This document shows, one piece after another, positions 27,114 to 36,191 of a stretch of DNA of 64,000 bases. The position numbers and the translations under genes were made by a program. Positions within the stretch are counted from its first letter, which is position 1; each line of letters begins with the position of its first letter. The notes under the pieces are model-generated. The model saw only the letters and a list, made by a program, of their open reading frames with translations. It was not told the DNA's origin and did not search any database. This stretch comes from Nocardioides sp. Iso805N (GTDB lineage: Bacteria; Actinomycetota; Actinomycetes; Propionibacteriales; Nocardioidaceae). Where the stretch lies: the NCBI RefSeq assembly GCF_000364605.1, contig NZ_KB822575.1, positions 172,237 to 236,236 on the forward strand, in the 5' to 3' direction.

Positions 27114-28714
27114 GCCGGCGCTGCCGGAGCGGCCTCCGTCGCGACGCCCTCTGCCACGACGCCCTCTGCCACGACGCCCTCGGCCATGCCGGCGTACGTC
27201 GACTCGTCCAGCCCGCTCATCATCGGGTCGTAGTCGAGCTCGCCGACGTCGTACATCGAGGTCATCCAGTGGTAGAAGCGGTCATCGCGCTCGCGCAGGA
27301 TCGTGTACAGCCGCCGCATCATCCGCGCGCGCACCTGCCCCATCTCCGGGTGGTGGAACCGGTTCTGCAGCTCGTCGGGGTCGGTGTGGAGGTCGTAGAG
27401 CTCGCAGGTGTCGGTCGGGTTGACCACCAGCTTGTAGCGATCCTCGCGCAGCATCCGCTGCGGGTAGGGGAAGTGGTGCCCGTGGAACTCCGCGACGAGG
27501 TCGGGCTCCCACGAGGGATGCTCACCAGCGACCAGCGGCAGCAGGCTGCGCGAGTCGACCGCCGGCCCTGCGTCCAGCCCGGCCAGCTCGAGGATCGTGG
27601 CCGTGCAGTCGAGCAGGCTGACGAACTCCTCGCGCACCTGACCCTGCGGGCCGCCGGGGATCCTGACGATGCCGGGGGTCCGGTAGATGTCCTCGTACAT
27701 CGCCGGGCCCTTGTCGTGCAGGCGGTGGCTGCCGGTGAACTCGCCGTGGTCGCAGGTGAAGAAGACAGCCGTGTCCTCGACCAGCCCGAGTCGCTCCATC
27801 GCGTCGAGGACCCGCTGGATCTGCTCGTCGATCAGCGCGACATAGCCCCAGTAGACAGCGATCAGCTTGCGGGTGACCTCGATCGGCATGGTGTCGAAGG
27901 TCCAGTGGGCGCTGTAGTTGGCCTGCACCGGAGGCTTGTCGGCGAACGTCTCGGCGATCGAGCGCGGCAGGTCAACGGTCTCCGGGTCGATGAGGTCGAA
28001 GTACTCGTCGGGGATGACGTAGGGCAGGTGCGGCCCGAAGAAGTGCAGCCCCAGGTAGAAGGGCTTGTCCTCCCGGTGCGCGTCGGCGGCGTACTGCTCG
28101 AGGAGCTCGATGGCGCGGGTGGCCAGGTAGTACTCGAAGGTGGCCTCGACCGGCTGGTGCAGGCGCGCCGCCAGCAGGTTGCCCGGTCCTCCGTTCGGGA
28201 GCGTGCCCCGCACCCGGTCACTGATCCGGTACGGCGGTAGACCTCGCTCGGCGAGATAGGCCAGGTAGTCGGGATGGTCGACGGGGTTGTGCCAGCCCGG
28301 CAGGTGGATGCCGTCCAGCCCGAAGTCGGCCGGCTGGCGGCGGCTGCCGGCGTGCCACTTGCCGATCAGGCCGGTGTTGTAGCCGGCCTCGCTCAGGGCG
28401 ACGGGGAAGGTGAAGACGTCCTCGGGGAGATCCTCGACGTACCCGACGTTGCGCTCGGCGTTGGCCAGGACCTTGTGCCGGAACGGCGCCTGCCCGGTGA
28501 GGAGGCTGGCCCGCGCGGGGGTGCAGATGGCGGTGGGGGTGTACCAACTGTCGAACCGCGTGCCGCTGCGGGCCAGCCCGTCCAAGGCGGGTGTCGGCAC
28601 CTGGCTGTTGCCGTAGGCGCCGAGGGTGTCCACCCGGTGCTGGTCGGTCATCAGGAAGAGCACGTTGGTGCGCTTCGCGGACCTCCCGAGATCCTGAGGT
28701 ACGGCGTGGGTCAC
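27110..28714 (-). CDS. second type I sulfatase
   Basis: 534 aa. LFLMTDQHRVDTLGAYG gives the metal site (Asp24), AICTPARASLLTG the formylglycine site (Cys64), and GKWHAGS and TCDHGEFTGSHRL the conserved later motifs. It differs clearly from its neighbour sulfatase, which suggests a different ester or position specificity. No signal peptide. GTG 28714 overlaps the binding-protein stop (GTGA); the open frame beyond it is the shadow of that gene. The C-terminus ends in a repeated GVVAE-type tail from a 15-bp DNA repeat and is probably not part of the fold. Confidence 0.92.
   Translation of the reverse strand: MTHAVPQDLGRSAKRTNVLFLMTDQHRVDTLGAYGNSQVPTPALDGLARSGTRFDSWYTPTAICTPARASLLTGQAPFRHKVLANAERNVGYVEDLPEDVFTFPVALSEAGYNTGLIGKWHAGSRRQPADFGLDGIHLPGWHNPVDHPDYLAYLAERGLPPYRISDRVRGTLPNGGPGNLLAARLHQPVEATFEYYLATRAIELLEQYAADAHREDKPFYLGLHFFGPHLPYVIPDEYFDLIDPETVDLPRSIAETFADKPPVQANYSAHWTFDTMPIEVTRKLIAVYWGYVALIDEQIQRVLDAMERLGLVEDTAVFFTCDHGEFTGSHRLHDKGPAMYEDIYRTPGIVRIPGGPQGQVREEFVSLLDCTATILELAGLDAGPAVDSRSLLPLVAGEHPSWEPDLVAEFHGHHFPYPQRMLREDRYKLVVNPTDTCELYDLHTDPDELQNRFHHPEMGQVRARMMRRLYTILRERDDRFYHWMTSMYDVGELDYDPMMSGLDESTYAGMAEGVVAEGVVAEGVATEAAPAAPA
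27141..27185 (-). repeat. three 15-bp direct repeats in sulfatase tail
   Basis: Near-identical units ACGACGCCCTCTGCC at 27141, 27156 and 27171, in frame. On the minus strand they encode repeated Ala-Glu-Gly-Val-Val/Ala units at the C-terminus of the second sulfatase. Consistent with slippage expansion. Confidence 0.8.
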
Positions 28715-29688
28715 TTGCCGGCCGCCACGAAGTCGTCGCCGAGGTAGAACGTCTTCGGGTCGACCGCCGAGGTGAGCTTGCCGGCACCGACGAAGTAGTT
28801 CTCCAGCGAGGACAGCCACGTGTCGACGGTGCCGTTCTGGGTCATCGTGTCGAGCTGCGCCGAGGTCAGCAGCTTGTCGTGGCTGGCGTCGGCGGTGACG
28901 GCGGCCACGGTCTGCTTGAGCATGGAGGCGGTGTCGGCGATCGCCTCGGTGGTGTGGGCGGCGCGATAGTCCATCGCCTCGCGCAGCACCGTGTCCACCA
29001 TGGCCGTGGTGGCCGCGTTCGGCTTCTCGCCGGACACGAAGGCGGTCGGGAAGCCGAAGTCCTGCTCGAAGTCGCTGTCCTGGGCGAGCTCGACCAGGTT
29101 CGGCACCTTCTGCTTGATGGTGTCGATGGTCGGGTAGTAGATGCCTGCGGCGTCGATCTTGCCGGTGTCGAAGGCCGCCACGATGGTCGCGGCGTCCATC
29201 GGCACGATGTCGACGTCCTTCTCGGTCATCCCGGCCTTCTTCAGCGCCAGGCCGAGGATCATGTCGCCCGACGTACCGGCCGGCACGCCGATCTTCTTGC
29301 CCTTCAGATCGGCCATCGAGGTGATGCCCGGCTGGGCGATGACCCGGTCGGCCCCGCCGAGGGTGTCCACCGCGATGATCTTGGCCTTGCCGGAAGCGGG
29401 CAGCCAGATCGCTCCGGGACCGATGTAGCCGTAGTCGAGATCGCCCGCGCCCAGCGCCTGGATCTGGGTGGGGCCATCGGTGAACACCTTCGTGTCCACG
29501 TCGAGCCCCTCCTTCTTCCACAGGCCCTGCTTGTCCGCGATCGCCAGCAGGCTGGTGCCGTTGAAGTCGCCGATGTAGCCGAAGGTGATCTTGGTGGCAT
29601 CACTGGCGGAGTCGCTGCCCGAGCCGCAGGCGGTGAGGGTGAGGGCCAGGGAGGCGGTCGCGCCGGCGAGGGCCAGGAGCTTCTTCAT
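28711..29688 (-). CDS. SsuA/TauA-type ABC substrate-binding lipoprotein
   Basis: 325 aa. A lipoprotein signal peptide with lipobox LTAC (Cys21) anchors it outside the membrane. The body is a periplasmic-binding-protein fold of the nitrate/sulfonate/taurine group (ITFGYIGDFNGTSLLAIADK, GLWKKEGLDVD, then DLKGKKIGVPAGTSGD). It captures the substrate for the permease/ATPase pair upstream. The gene neighbourhood (two sulfatases and FGE downstream) points to a sulfate ester rather than a sulfonate; there is no SsuD or TauD oxygenase gene. AAGGAAA precedes the ATG. Confidence 0.9.
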   Translation of the reverse strand: MKKLLALAGATASLALTLTACGSGSDSASDATKITFGYIGDFNGTSLLAIADKQGLWKKEGLDVDTKVFTDGPTQIQALGAGDLDYGYIGPGAIWLPASGKAKIIAVDTLGGADRVIAQPGITSMADLKGKKIGVPAGTSGDMILGLALKKAGMTEKDVDIVPMDAATIVAAFDTGKIDAAGIYYPTIDTIKQKVPNLVELAQDSDFEQDFGFPTAFVSGEKPNAATTAMVDTVLREAMDYRAAHTTEAIADTASMLKQTVAAVTADASHDKLLTSAQLDTMTQNGTVDTWLSSLENYFVGAGKLTSAVDPKTFYLGDDFVAAGK

Positions 29689-29745
29689 GTCGTTTCATTT
29701 CCTTCGTGATGGCGCGGCCGAGCGGCCACAGGCAGTGGAGGGCCG

Positions 29746-29767
29746 CGCTCCCGGCGGGCCGGGAGCG
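29746..29767 (-). other. hairpin in ATPase to binding-protein gap
   Basis: Perfect 9-bp arms CGCTCCCGG / CCGGGAGCG with a 4-nt loop, in the 94-bp gap inside the operon. No U-tract. Such hairpins often protect the mRNA of the more abundant binding protein or partly terminate transcription. Confidence 0.5.
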
Positions 29768-29782
29768 TGATGGATGGGTGGT

Positions 29783-30568
29783 TCAGCGAGACGCCGGCGG
29801 CGGCCCCTGGTGATAGACGGCGCCCCACACCCGGTTGCGGAGCGCGGTGAACTCGGGACTGAGCCGGACCTGCTCGGTCCTGGGGTAGGGCAGGTCGACG
29901 TCGACGATCTCCTGGATCCGGCCTGGCCCGGAGGCCATCACCACCACCCGGTTGGCGAGGAAGACGGCCTCATCGACGTCGTGGGTGATGAACAGCACCG
30001 TGCGCCGTTCCTGACTCCACGTCTCCAGCAGCTGCTCCTGGAGCCGGACCCGAGTCAGCGCGTCGACAGCGCCGAAGGGCTCGTCCATCAGCAGGATCGC
30101 CGGATCGGCGGCGTAGGCGCGGGCGATCGCACAGCGCTGCTTCATGCCGCCCGACAGCGTCTTGGGCAGCTTGTCGGCGAAGGCGGAGAGTCCGACCAGC
30201 TCGAGGTAGTGGTCGACGCGTCGGCGCCGCTCCTGCTTCGGCACCCGCGCCGTACGCAGGCCGAACTCGACGTTCGCGCGCACGGTGAGCCAGGGGAACA
30301 GCGCGTACTGCTGGAAGATGACGCCGCGTTCGGGGCTGGGACCGTCGACGGGGACGCCGTCGACGAGGGCCTCACCGCTGGTCGGCTCCTCCAGCCCTGC
30401 CAGGATGTTGAGCAAGGTGCTCTTGCCGCATCCGGACGGGCCGACGATCGTGACGAACTCGTTGGCGACCAGGTCCAGGTCGACCTCGCCGAGCGCGGTG
30501 AAGTCCCCGAACCGCTTGCCGACCCCCCGTACGGCGATCTTGGGCTGCGCCGCGGGCGTGGTGGTCAT
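29783..30568 (-). CDS. SsuB-type ABC transporter ATPase
   Basis: 261 aa. Walker [13 protein letters not shown]-loop FQQYALFPW, signature LSGGMKQR, Walker [13 protein letters not shown] and the H-loop FITHDVDEA are all intact. Belongs to the nitrate/sulfonate/taurine ATPase group. ATG 30568 overlaps the permease stop (ATGA). It powers import through the SsuC-like permease. Confidence 0.93.
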   Translation of the reverse strand: MTTTPAAQPKIAVRGVGKRFGDFTALGEVDLDLVANEFVTIVGPSGCGKSTLLNILAGLEEPTSGEALVDGVPVDGPSPERGVIFQQYALFPWLTVRANVEFGLRTARVPKQERRRRVDHYLELVGLSAFADKLPKTLSGGMKQRCAIARAYAADPAILLMDEPFGAVDALTRVRLQEQLLETWSQERRTVLFITHDVDEAVFLANRVVVMASGPGRIQEIVDVDLPYPRTEQVRLSPEFTALRNRVWGAVYHQGPPPASR

Positions 30569-31422
30569 CGGCGCTCCTGCCAGACGGTGAGGCGGCGCTC
30601 GGCCATGAGCAGGACCCGGTCCATCAGCAGGCCGAGGATGCCGATGGTGATGATGCCGACGAAGATGGTGGGGAGGTCGTAGTAGAGCTCGGCGCTCTGC
30701 ATCCGGTGGCCCAAGCCCTCCTGCGCGGCGATCAGCTCGGCCGCGACCACTGTCGCCCAGGAGGAGCCGAGACCGATCCGCATGCCCACGAGGATGTAGG
30801 GCATCGAGGCCGGGATGACCACGCGCCGGAAGATGGTGAGGTCGCCGGCGCCGAGCACCCGGGCGGCGTTGATCAGCGTGCGGTCGATGCTGACGACGCC
30901 CTGGAACGCGGCGATCACGCAGGCCAGGAAGGCCGCCAGGAAGATGACGATGATCTTCGGCGTCTCGTCGATGCCGAAGAGCACCACCGCGAGTGGGATC
31001 AGCGCCAGCGGCGGGATGGTGCGGAAGAACTGCACCCAGGGCTCGATCAGGGCGCGGGCGACGGGATACCACCCCATCAGGAACCCGACGGGCACCGCGA
31101 CGGCGCAGCCGAGGCAGAACCCGATCAGCACGCGGCGGAGGCTGGCCATTGCGTCCTGCTCGAGGGTCCCGTCGGCGAGGAGGTGACCGGCCTGCTTCGC
31201 CACGGCCGCCGGCGTGGGGAGGTTGAAGCCGACCTTCGCCAGCGTCCACCAGATCAGGATGCCGGCCACGGCCGAGAGCACGTTGAGACCCAGGCTCCCG
31301 GCCCGGGTGAGCGGCCGACGGCGGCGCCTGCCGCGTGGGCGGGCGGAAGCTGAGGTGGGGGTGATGGCCACACCGGCCGCGCTGGCGGACGGAGTGAGGA
31401 CCGTGTCGGGATGGTCAGGCAC
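30565..31422 (-). CDS. SsuC-type ABC transporter permease
   Basis: 285 aa, about six membrane helices after a basic N-terminal region. The EAA-type cytoplasmic loop reads [32 protein letters not shown] in outline, the usual contact with the ATPase. GTG 31422 has GGAG 6 nt upstream and lies 8 bp inside the end of the ROK gene; the longer open frame further upstream is antisense overlap with that gene. Confidence 0.92.
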   Translation of the reverse strand: MPDHPDTVLTPSASAAGVAITPTSASARPRGRRRRRPLTRAGSLGLNVLSAVAGILIWWTLAKVGFNLPTPAAVAKQAGHLLADGTLEQDAMASLRRVLIGFCLGCAVAVPVGFLMGWYPVARALIEPWVQFFRTIPPLALIPLAVVLFGIDETPKIIVIFLAAFLACVIAAFQGVVSIDRTLINAARVLGAGDLTIFRRVVIPASMPYILVGMRIGLGSSWATVVAAELIAAQEGLGHRMQSAELYYDLPTIFVGIITIGILGLLMDRVLLMAERRLTVWQERR

Positions 31423-32611
31423 GTGCTCTCCAGGTTTCGGCGTCGTCGGGCCGCTCGGCCGAGGACGCGAGGTCGTACTCCGCCAGCAGCGGGGATTGGT
31501 GGTAGAGGGCGGCGATCGCACCGCGGGCGCCGTCCTCGTCGTCGAGGCGCGCCGCACGGACCGTCGGCAGGCCGGTGCCGACGGCCTCGAGCTCGGTGGC
31601 GATGATGGCGGCGACCCGGTCCACGACGTACGGCGCCAGCACGGGAAGCTGTCCCCCGATCACCACGCGCGCCGGGCTGAGCATGAGCGCCGCGTCCGCG
31701 AGCACCCGGCCCAGCAGGTCCGCAGCGCGATCGACCGCCGCGAGGGCCGCCGGCTCGCCCTCGGCGATGGCGCGGCCCAGGTCGTCGCCGTCCACCACCT
31801 GCGCGCCGGCGCGGCTGGCCTGGGCGAGCAGCGCTCCGATCGAGGCGACCGTCTCCAGGCAGCCGTGCTTGCCGCAGCGACAGCGGGCGCCGTCCTCGAC
31901 AACACGGACGTGGCCGAACTCACCGGCGCCTCCGCGACCGCCGGGGACGAGACGGCCGCCGATCACCAGCCCGCCGCCGATGCCTTCGGAGACCCGCACG
32001 TAGGCGAGGTCTCCTGTCGCGCCCTCCTCGTCCGACATCGCCTCGGCGAGCGCAGCGAACCGGGTGTTGTTGTCGACCAGCACCGGCGCGCCGAGCCGGT
32101 CTGCGAAGGCGTCACGGACCTGGCGACGCATGCTCGCGTCCGGGCCCGCGACCCCGACAGCGACACCTTGGAGCGCGCCGAAGTGCAGTCCATGCTCCGC
32201 TGCGACTCGGTCTAGCAGGTCGAAGCCGGCGGCGAGCCGGTCCGGCCACGGGGTGCTGGCGGCGTAGGCGTGGACGCCTGACGCGACCACCTCGTGCGCC
32301 GCATCCGCGATCACCACCCGTACTCGGCTGTGCCCCAGGTCGACGCCGACGAACTGCCCGGCACCCGGGTCCAGCGCGAGCAGCTCGGCCGGCCGGCCGC
32401 TCCCCTGCCGCAGGTCGAGGTCGGTCCTGGCCACGACCACGGCGCCGCGCCCGATGAGCTCCGCGGTGATCTCCGAGAGCGTGGTCCGGGAGAGACCGAC
32501 CCGCGCGGCGATCTGGGCGCGGCTCATCGCGCCGCGCTCGCGCAGCACGGCGAGCACACGCTGCTCGTGCGTCCGGCGGACGAGCGCCTGGACGGTTGCG
32601 GATCTGGACAC
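31415..32611 (-). CDS. ROK-family transcriptional regulator
   Basis: 398 aa. N-terminal winged HTH ([23 protein letters not shown] in outline) followed by a ROK sugar-kinase-like domain: [30 protein letters not shown], and the zinc motif [14 protein letters not shown] repressors usually answer to sugars. GTG 32611 is chosen over upstream in-frame starts because a complete promoter (TTGACG, 17 bp, TAACGT) ends seven bases before it; the longer frame would run through that promoter. First gene of the sulfate-ester operon and its probable regulator. A sugar-type effector would suit a sulfated carbohydrate substrate; this is inference. Confidence 0.9.
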   Translation of the reverse strand: MSRSATVQALVRRTHEQRVLAVLRERGAMSRAQIAARVGLSRTTLSEITAELIGRGAVVVARTDLDLRQGSGRPAELLALDPGAGQFVGVDLGHSRVRVVIADAAHEVVASGVHAYAASTPWPDRLAAGFDLLDRVAAEHGLHFGALQGVAVGVAGPDASMRRQVRDAFADRLGAPVLVDNNTRFAALAEAMSDEEGATGDLAYVRVSEGIGGGLVIGGRLVPGGRGGAGEFGHVRVVEDGARCRCGKHGCLETVASIGALLAQASRAGAQVVDGDDLGRAIAEGEPAALAAVDRAADLLGRVLADAALMLSPARVVIGGQLPVLAPYVVDRVAAIIATELEAVGTGLPTVRAARLDDEDGARGAIAALYHQSPLLAEYDLASSAERPDDAETWRARA

Positions 32612-32618
32612 GTAAGTC

Positions 32619-32647
32619 ACGTTAGGAACTCGTATTTTTTCCGTCAA
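32619..32647 (-). promoter_or_regulatory. promoter of the ROK-sulfatase operon
   Basis: -35 TTGACG (32647-32642), 17-bp spacer, -10 TAACGT (32624-32619), then seven bases to GTG 32611. An imperfect dyad ACGTGA-C-TTACGT overlaps the -10 and could be a ROK operator. Confidence 0.8.
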
Positions 32648-32746
32648 CCTGGCGGCAGAAATATTGTGCAGTTATTCAGTCAACAAACCTGCTGTCAGCG
32701 GAGGGCAGCCCTCTCGCGACGAGCCTTGTGCGCGGCCGGTTAGCGA

Positions 32747-32760
32747 GTAATTATGATTAC
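32747..32760. promoter_or_regulatory. AT-rich palindrome at hypothetical gene promoter
   Basis: GTAAT-TATG-ATTAC, ending one base before ATG 32761 and containing the -10 TAATTA (32748-32753), which is seven bases from the start. An operator overlapping a leaderless promoter is plausible, possibly for self-regulation. Confidence 0.5.
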
Positions 32761-33279
32761 ATGAGTACAGAGGAGATCCGGGGCTGGCTGAACGGCCGCC
32801 TGCCGGAGGAGTTGTGGGAGGCGCTGGTCGAGGTCAGCGTCGATCGTGAGGAGATCACCGTCATCGGCCGCATCGGCGAGCCCGAGCTGGCGGCGGAGGT
32901 GAGCCCCGCCGAGCGCGAGGCGACCGTGGAGGGCAAGATCGCGGAGTTCCGCGAGCGGACGCGGGAAGCCCGGATGGGCGTGGCACGGGAGGCCGAGCGC
33001 CGGTTCGACCGGAAGGTGTCGTGGGGGGTCGAGTGCGGCGGCGTACGCGCGTTGTTCACGCACGTGTCGGCGCCGGTGATGACCCGGTTGCGCCAGCCCG
33101 AGCGGCAGGTGCTCGACCTGCTCGTCGAGGCCGGCGTCGCGCGCAGTCGCAGCGATGCGCTCGGGTGGTGCGTGCGGTTGGTGCAGCAGCACAGCGAAGA
33201 GTGGCTGACCGAGCTGCGCGAGTCCTTGGAGCACGTCCGCAAGGTGCGGGCGCAAGGGCCGGATCGAACGGCCGACTGA
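32761..33279 (+). CDS. hypothetical protein with RHH-like C-terminal region
   Basis: 172 aa, unrecognised. The N-terminal part (EEIRGWLNGRLPEELWEAL) and a charged middle (AEFRERTREARMGVAREAE) look helical. The C-terminal block (LDLLVEAGVARSRSDALGW, then CVRLVQQHSEEWLTEL) has the turn-and-helix spacing of a ribbon-helix-helix DNA-binding or dimerisation unit. It starts at ATG 32761 with a leaderless-type promoter lying on a palindrome, consistent with autoregulation. The intergenic DNA is AT-richer than its surroundings. No partner toxin gene is seen. Confidence 0.65.
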   Translation: MSTEEIRGWLNGRLPEELWEALVEVSVDREEITVIGRIGEPELAAEVSPAEREATVEGKIAEFRERTREARMGVAREAERRFDRKVSWGVECGGVRALFTHVSAPVMTRLRQPERQVLDLLVEAGVARSRSDALGWCVRLVQQHSEEWLTELRESLEHVRKVRAQGPDRTAD

Positions 33280-33315
33280 GGCTGCGGGGTCGCTTGCGGC
33301 GTACGCCGTGGGCGC

Positions 33316-34074
33316 TCAGGGTGCGTCGCTGGCGAGGGCCGACTCGAGGATGATGATCGCCGCGTTGATGTCTTCGGGCCAAGGCCCTCCGCGCGGACCT
33401 CCTGTCGCGTTCTCGACAGTTGTCCCTGCGGCGCGGAGCGCGTCTCTCAACACGCGTGCCCGGGCCGCATCGGCGTGATTCCTGGTGCTGGATCCGAGCA
33501 CCGTCAGTTGGTCCCCCAGCGTCGCGATTTGAGGTTGGAGCGCCCGCCAGGCGCTGGCGATGCGATCCGGGTCGCCTGCCGCCTGCACCTGCGGCAGGAC
33601 GGTGCGTGCCGTCCATGCCACCTCTGCCTGTGCGGCCCGAAAGTCGGAGTCCCACGCTCGGCGACGTCGCGATCGCGCGAGGAGGAGCACTATCAGGGCC
33701 ACCGCCACCACTCCGAGCGCTGCCACCAGCGCCCACACCCAGGCGGTCTTGGTGTGGTCGTCGGCGGCCACCTCGCCGTCCGAGGTGCTCGATCCGGATC
33801 CCTCCGAGGGGGCAGAGGCTGCCGAGGACCTGTCCTCCTGCTGCCCGGCGGGTGAGCTCGGCTGAGGGTCGGCGGGTCTCTCCGTGCGGGCCGGGCTCCG
33901 CGTCGGCGCCGGCGCCGTCCGCGTCGGCGCTACCGAGGCCGAGAGAGCCGGACCTTCTCCACTCCCATCCCCGCCCGTGCCACAACCGACGGCCGTTGCG
34001 AGAAGCAACCCCAGGAGTAGCGCGCAGGAGAGAGCTCTCCCCGCGCAAGGAGCGGTCAGGCGAGCTTGCGACAC
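33316..34074 (-). CDS. putative lipoprotein with internal transmembrane helix
   Basis: 252 aa, not recognised. From GTG 34074 (13 bp after the upstream stop) it begins with a signal peptide ending in the lipobox TAVGC. A Ser/Pro/Glu-rich extracytoplasmic linker of ~75 residues follows, then a membrane helix (TAWVWALVAALGVVAVALIV) and the stop-transfer RSRRRR. The last ~110 residues, helical, would be cytoplasmic. A protein both lipid-anchored outside and crossing the membrane is unusual. An alternative is an uncleaved two-helix protein. Co-transcribed with the gene upstream. Confidence 0.65.
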   Translation of the reverse strand: MSQARLTAPCAGRALSCALLLGLLLATAVGCGTGGDGSGEGPALSASVAPTRTAPAPTRSPARTERPADPQPSSPAGQQEDRSSAASAPSEGSGSSTSDGEVAADDHTKTAWVWALVAALGVVAVALIVLLLARSRRRRAWDSDFRAAQAEVAWTARTVLPQVQAAGDPDRIASAWRALQPQIATLGDQLTVLGSSTRNHADAARARVLRDALRAAGTTVENATGGPRGGPWPEDINAAIIILESALASDAP

Positions 34075-34087
34075 AGGGCGACGCGCC

Positions 34088-34567
34088 CTAACCCGACACA
34101 GCGTCTCGCACGCGGTCGACCATGTCTCGTTCACGGTCACTGACCTGCTGGGCATGAAAACCCATGAACCCGCCGTCCTTGGCGGCCTTGGCGGCAGCCT
34201 CTGCCGCGGCGACCAGCCACGCGGCGAACGCGGTGGCCTCTTCAGGCGTCGCCTTGGCCGCGACTGCCGAGTGAACCTCGCGAAGCTCGTTCAGCACGTC
34301 CTCACCGACGCCCACGGTCTTGTCGGGCTTGAACCCTTTCAGTGGGTTGTGATGCTGCTGCGTAGCGGCCTGGATCTCGAGTGCCACCTCCGCGAGCAAC
34401 TCCTCCCGGCTCGGCGGATTGGTGGCCACCTTGAACGTCGCCATCGTCTCCTTGGCGGCCTCGATGGGACCGCCCGGGTCTGCCAGCGAGATGGCGAGCC
34501 CCGCCACGAAGGGCGCTCGCACGACCCGCGTCCACTCGTCCTCGGTGAAGTCGCTCTTCGTTGTCAC
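34088..34567 (-). CDS. hypothetical small helical protein
   Basis: 159 aa, soluble, Ala/Glu-rich and probably all-helical. It starts with FTEDEWTRVVRAPFVAGLAI, followed by ADPGGPIEAAKETMATF. I recall similar short proteins in soil bacteria but cannot name a family with confidence; a TerB-like helical bundle is possible. GTG 34567 has GAGGAG 6 nt upstream. It is the first gene of a pair with the lipoprotein-like gene. Confidence 0.7.
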   Translation of the reverse strand: MTTKSDFTEDEWTRVVRAPFVAGLAISLADPGGPIEAAKETMATFKVATNPPSREELLAEVALEIQAATQQHHNPLKGFKPDKTVGVGEDVLNELREVHSAVAAKATPEEATAFAAWLVAAAEAAAKAAKDGGFMGFHAQQVSDRERDMVDRVRDAVSG

Positions 34568-34743
34568 GCGAAACTCCTCTTCCTCGGTGCCTCGGGGCCG
34601 GGAGAAGGCCAGGTCACGAGCACAACCACCGGTACCGCGATCGTTCGTCCCCGTCTCGAACGTGCGGCACCCCCATTTCGGGTGACACCTACGTGCCGCG
34701 GGCTGCAGCGACGGATCGGAGCCCCGACGTGAACCTCATGCCA

Positions 34744-35979
34744 TCAGCCCGTACCGCCGGGCGTCGTCGACGAGGGTGCGGCGGTCGTCGGAACGGAGCC
34801 CGCTGCGGTCGGTGAGCCGGGGACATTCGCGGATCCGGCCTGCTTGGCAGTCGCGATGGCCGCCTCAAGGGCCGCCAGGGTCGCTGCATCTACCGCGCCC
34901 GTCGGCGCCACACCGAGGTCCTTCTGGAGCTCTTTCACGGCGTCGGTGAGTTCGGGTGTCCACGTGCCATCGACCGGGCCGTCCCAGTAACCGGCGAGTC
35001 TCAGGGTCTGCTGGACCGCCGCCGTACCGGCCGCCGCCTCCTGAGCCGCAGCACCGCCGGCCTGCTGGAGGTCGGCCTGCAAGGCGGCACTCGTCGCCTT
35101 GTCGACGGCCCCGGTGACGGGGAGGTCGTGCGCGCGCTGGAGCGCTTCCACGGCCGCCACGGTCGCGGGCCCGTACACGCCATCGCTGGGGCCGTCGTAG
35201 TAGCCGGCCTGCGCCAGTGAGGTCTGGATCGACTTCGTTGCGGCATGAACGACGGACTCGGCCTGCTGCTGCTCGTCCTCGGTGAGACATCCGGCGTCGG
35301 TGACCAGCCGTGTCCACGCCACCTCGAGGGCGACCGTCGCGCTGTTGAATTCCTGCGACGCCTGGGCAAGGGGCGTCTGGTCGGTGATCCCGCGCATTGC
35401 CGTGTCGTAGTCGGACTCGGCGGTCTTGACCTGGGTGACGGTGGCGGCAGGGACGAGGGGCGTCGGGCTACTCGTGCCGGCCGTCGCGGAGGCTTCACCG
35501 CTTGGACTCGCGGAGGTTGAGCCACCACGGGCTCGCTCGAGCGCCGCCTGCGCCTCCGCGAGATCTCGCTCGGCCTGCACGACGTGGTCGTGGGCCTCGA
35601 CCGCATCCTGGGCCGACTGCCCCGCCTCCTCCCCCGGGTCCGCCAGGTCCTTGCCGGCATCCTTGACGTCGCCCACGGTCGGGGCCGTCGCATGCAGCAG
35701 GTCGCCGTAGCGGTCGAGGGCGACGATGTAGGCACGTGAGGACTGGCAGAAGCTCGCTGATGCCGTCGTGAACGTCTCCCGCGCGTCGTCGAGTTCCCTC
35801 TGCTGGTGAGCGACCTGAGCCTCGGCACGCTTCACCTGCTTGTCCGCGTCGTCGCTGCCACAGGACGCGAGCGCCATCACGACCGACAGTCCGAGAACGG
35901 GAGCGCACCACCGAAAGGCGCCCCGCACGCGCAGTCGAGGCCAGCCACCAGGACTCACGAGATCGGGCAACCGCGACAC
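34744..35979 (-). CDS. lipoprotein with two peptidoglycan-binding domains
   Basis: 411 aa. A long signal peptide ends in lipobox LASC (residue 40). A predicted coiled-coil region (KQVKRAEAQVAHQQRELDDA) and a Ser/Thr-rich stretch follow. Two PG_binding_1 repeats come next (SIQTSLAQAGYYDGPSDGVY...; AVQQTLRLAGYWDGPVDGTW...), then a Pro/Thr tail. It would tether the membrane to the cell wall; no catalytic domain is present. GTG 35979 has GAGAGGGA just upstream; the frame is open further but encodes no signal peptide there. Monocistronic; 34568-34743 downstream holds only a weak hairpin. Confidence 0.82.
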   Translation of the reverse strand: MSRLPDLVSPGGWPRLRVRGAFRWCAPVLGLSVVMALASCGSDDADKQVKRAEAQVAHQQRELDDARETFTTASASFCQSSRAYIVALDRYGDLLHATAPTVGDVKDAGKDLADPGEEAGQSAQDAVEAHDHVVQAERDLAEAQAALERARGGSTSASPSGEASATAGTSSPTPLVPAATVTQVKTAESDYDTAMRGITDQTPLAQASQEFNSATVALEVAWTRLVTDAGCLTEDEQQQAESVVHAATKSIQTSLAQAGYYDGPSDGVYGPATVAAVEALQRAHDLPVTGAVDKATSAALQADLQQAGGAAAQEAAAGTAAVQQTLRLAGYWDGPVDGTWTPELTDAVKELQKDLGVAPTGAVDAATLAALEAAIATAKQAGSANVPGSPTAAGSVPTTAAPSSTTPGGTG

Positions 35980-36148
35980 CGTCCCTCTCGTCGACGCCTG
36001 GCGGGTGCCAGGCCTCGAGGACACGCTAGGGGCGCCGTGACGGTGTCCGGGTCCCCCGGGACAGGTGAGCCAGTGAGCTGGCACGCCGATCGTCCGAGGT
36101 GCCGCAGCACCGACGATCCGACGCAACCGCAGATCGGCGGACGACCGA

Positions 36149-36191
36149 AACAGGAGACCCGGCTCGCACACGCGAGGCCGGGTCTCCTGTT
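36149..36191 (-). terminator. terminator after nrdJ
   Basis: Very long hairpin. Outer arms 36149-36162 and 36178-36191 (AACAGGAGACCCGG / CCGGGTCTCCTGTT) and inner CTCGC/GCGAG pair around ACAC, with one bulged G. It lies ~108 bp past the nrdJ stop and is followed by TCGGTCG. Confidence 0.75.

Noticed and set aside
24727..29688. Sulfonate (Ssu/Tau) catabolic operon
   Set aside because: No SsuD, SsuE or TauD gene is present; two sulfatases and FGE indicate sulfate esters instead.
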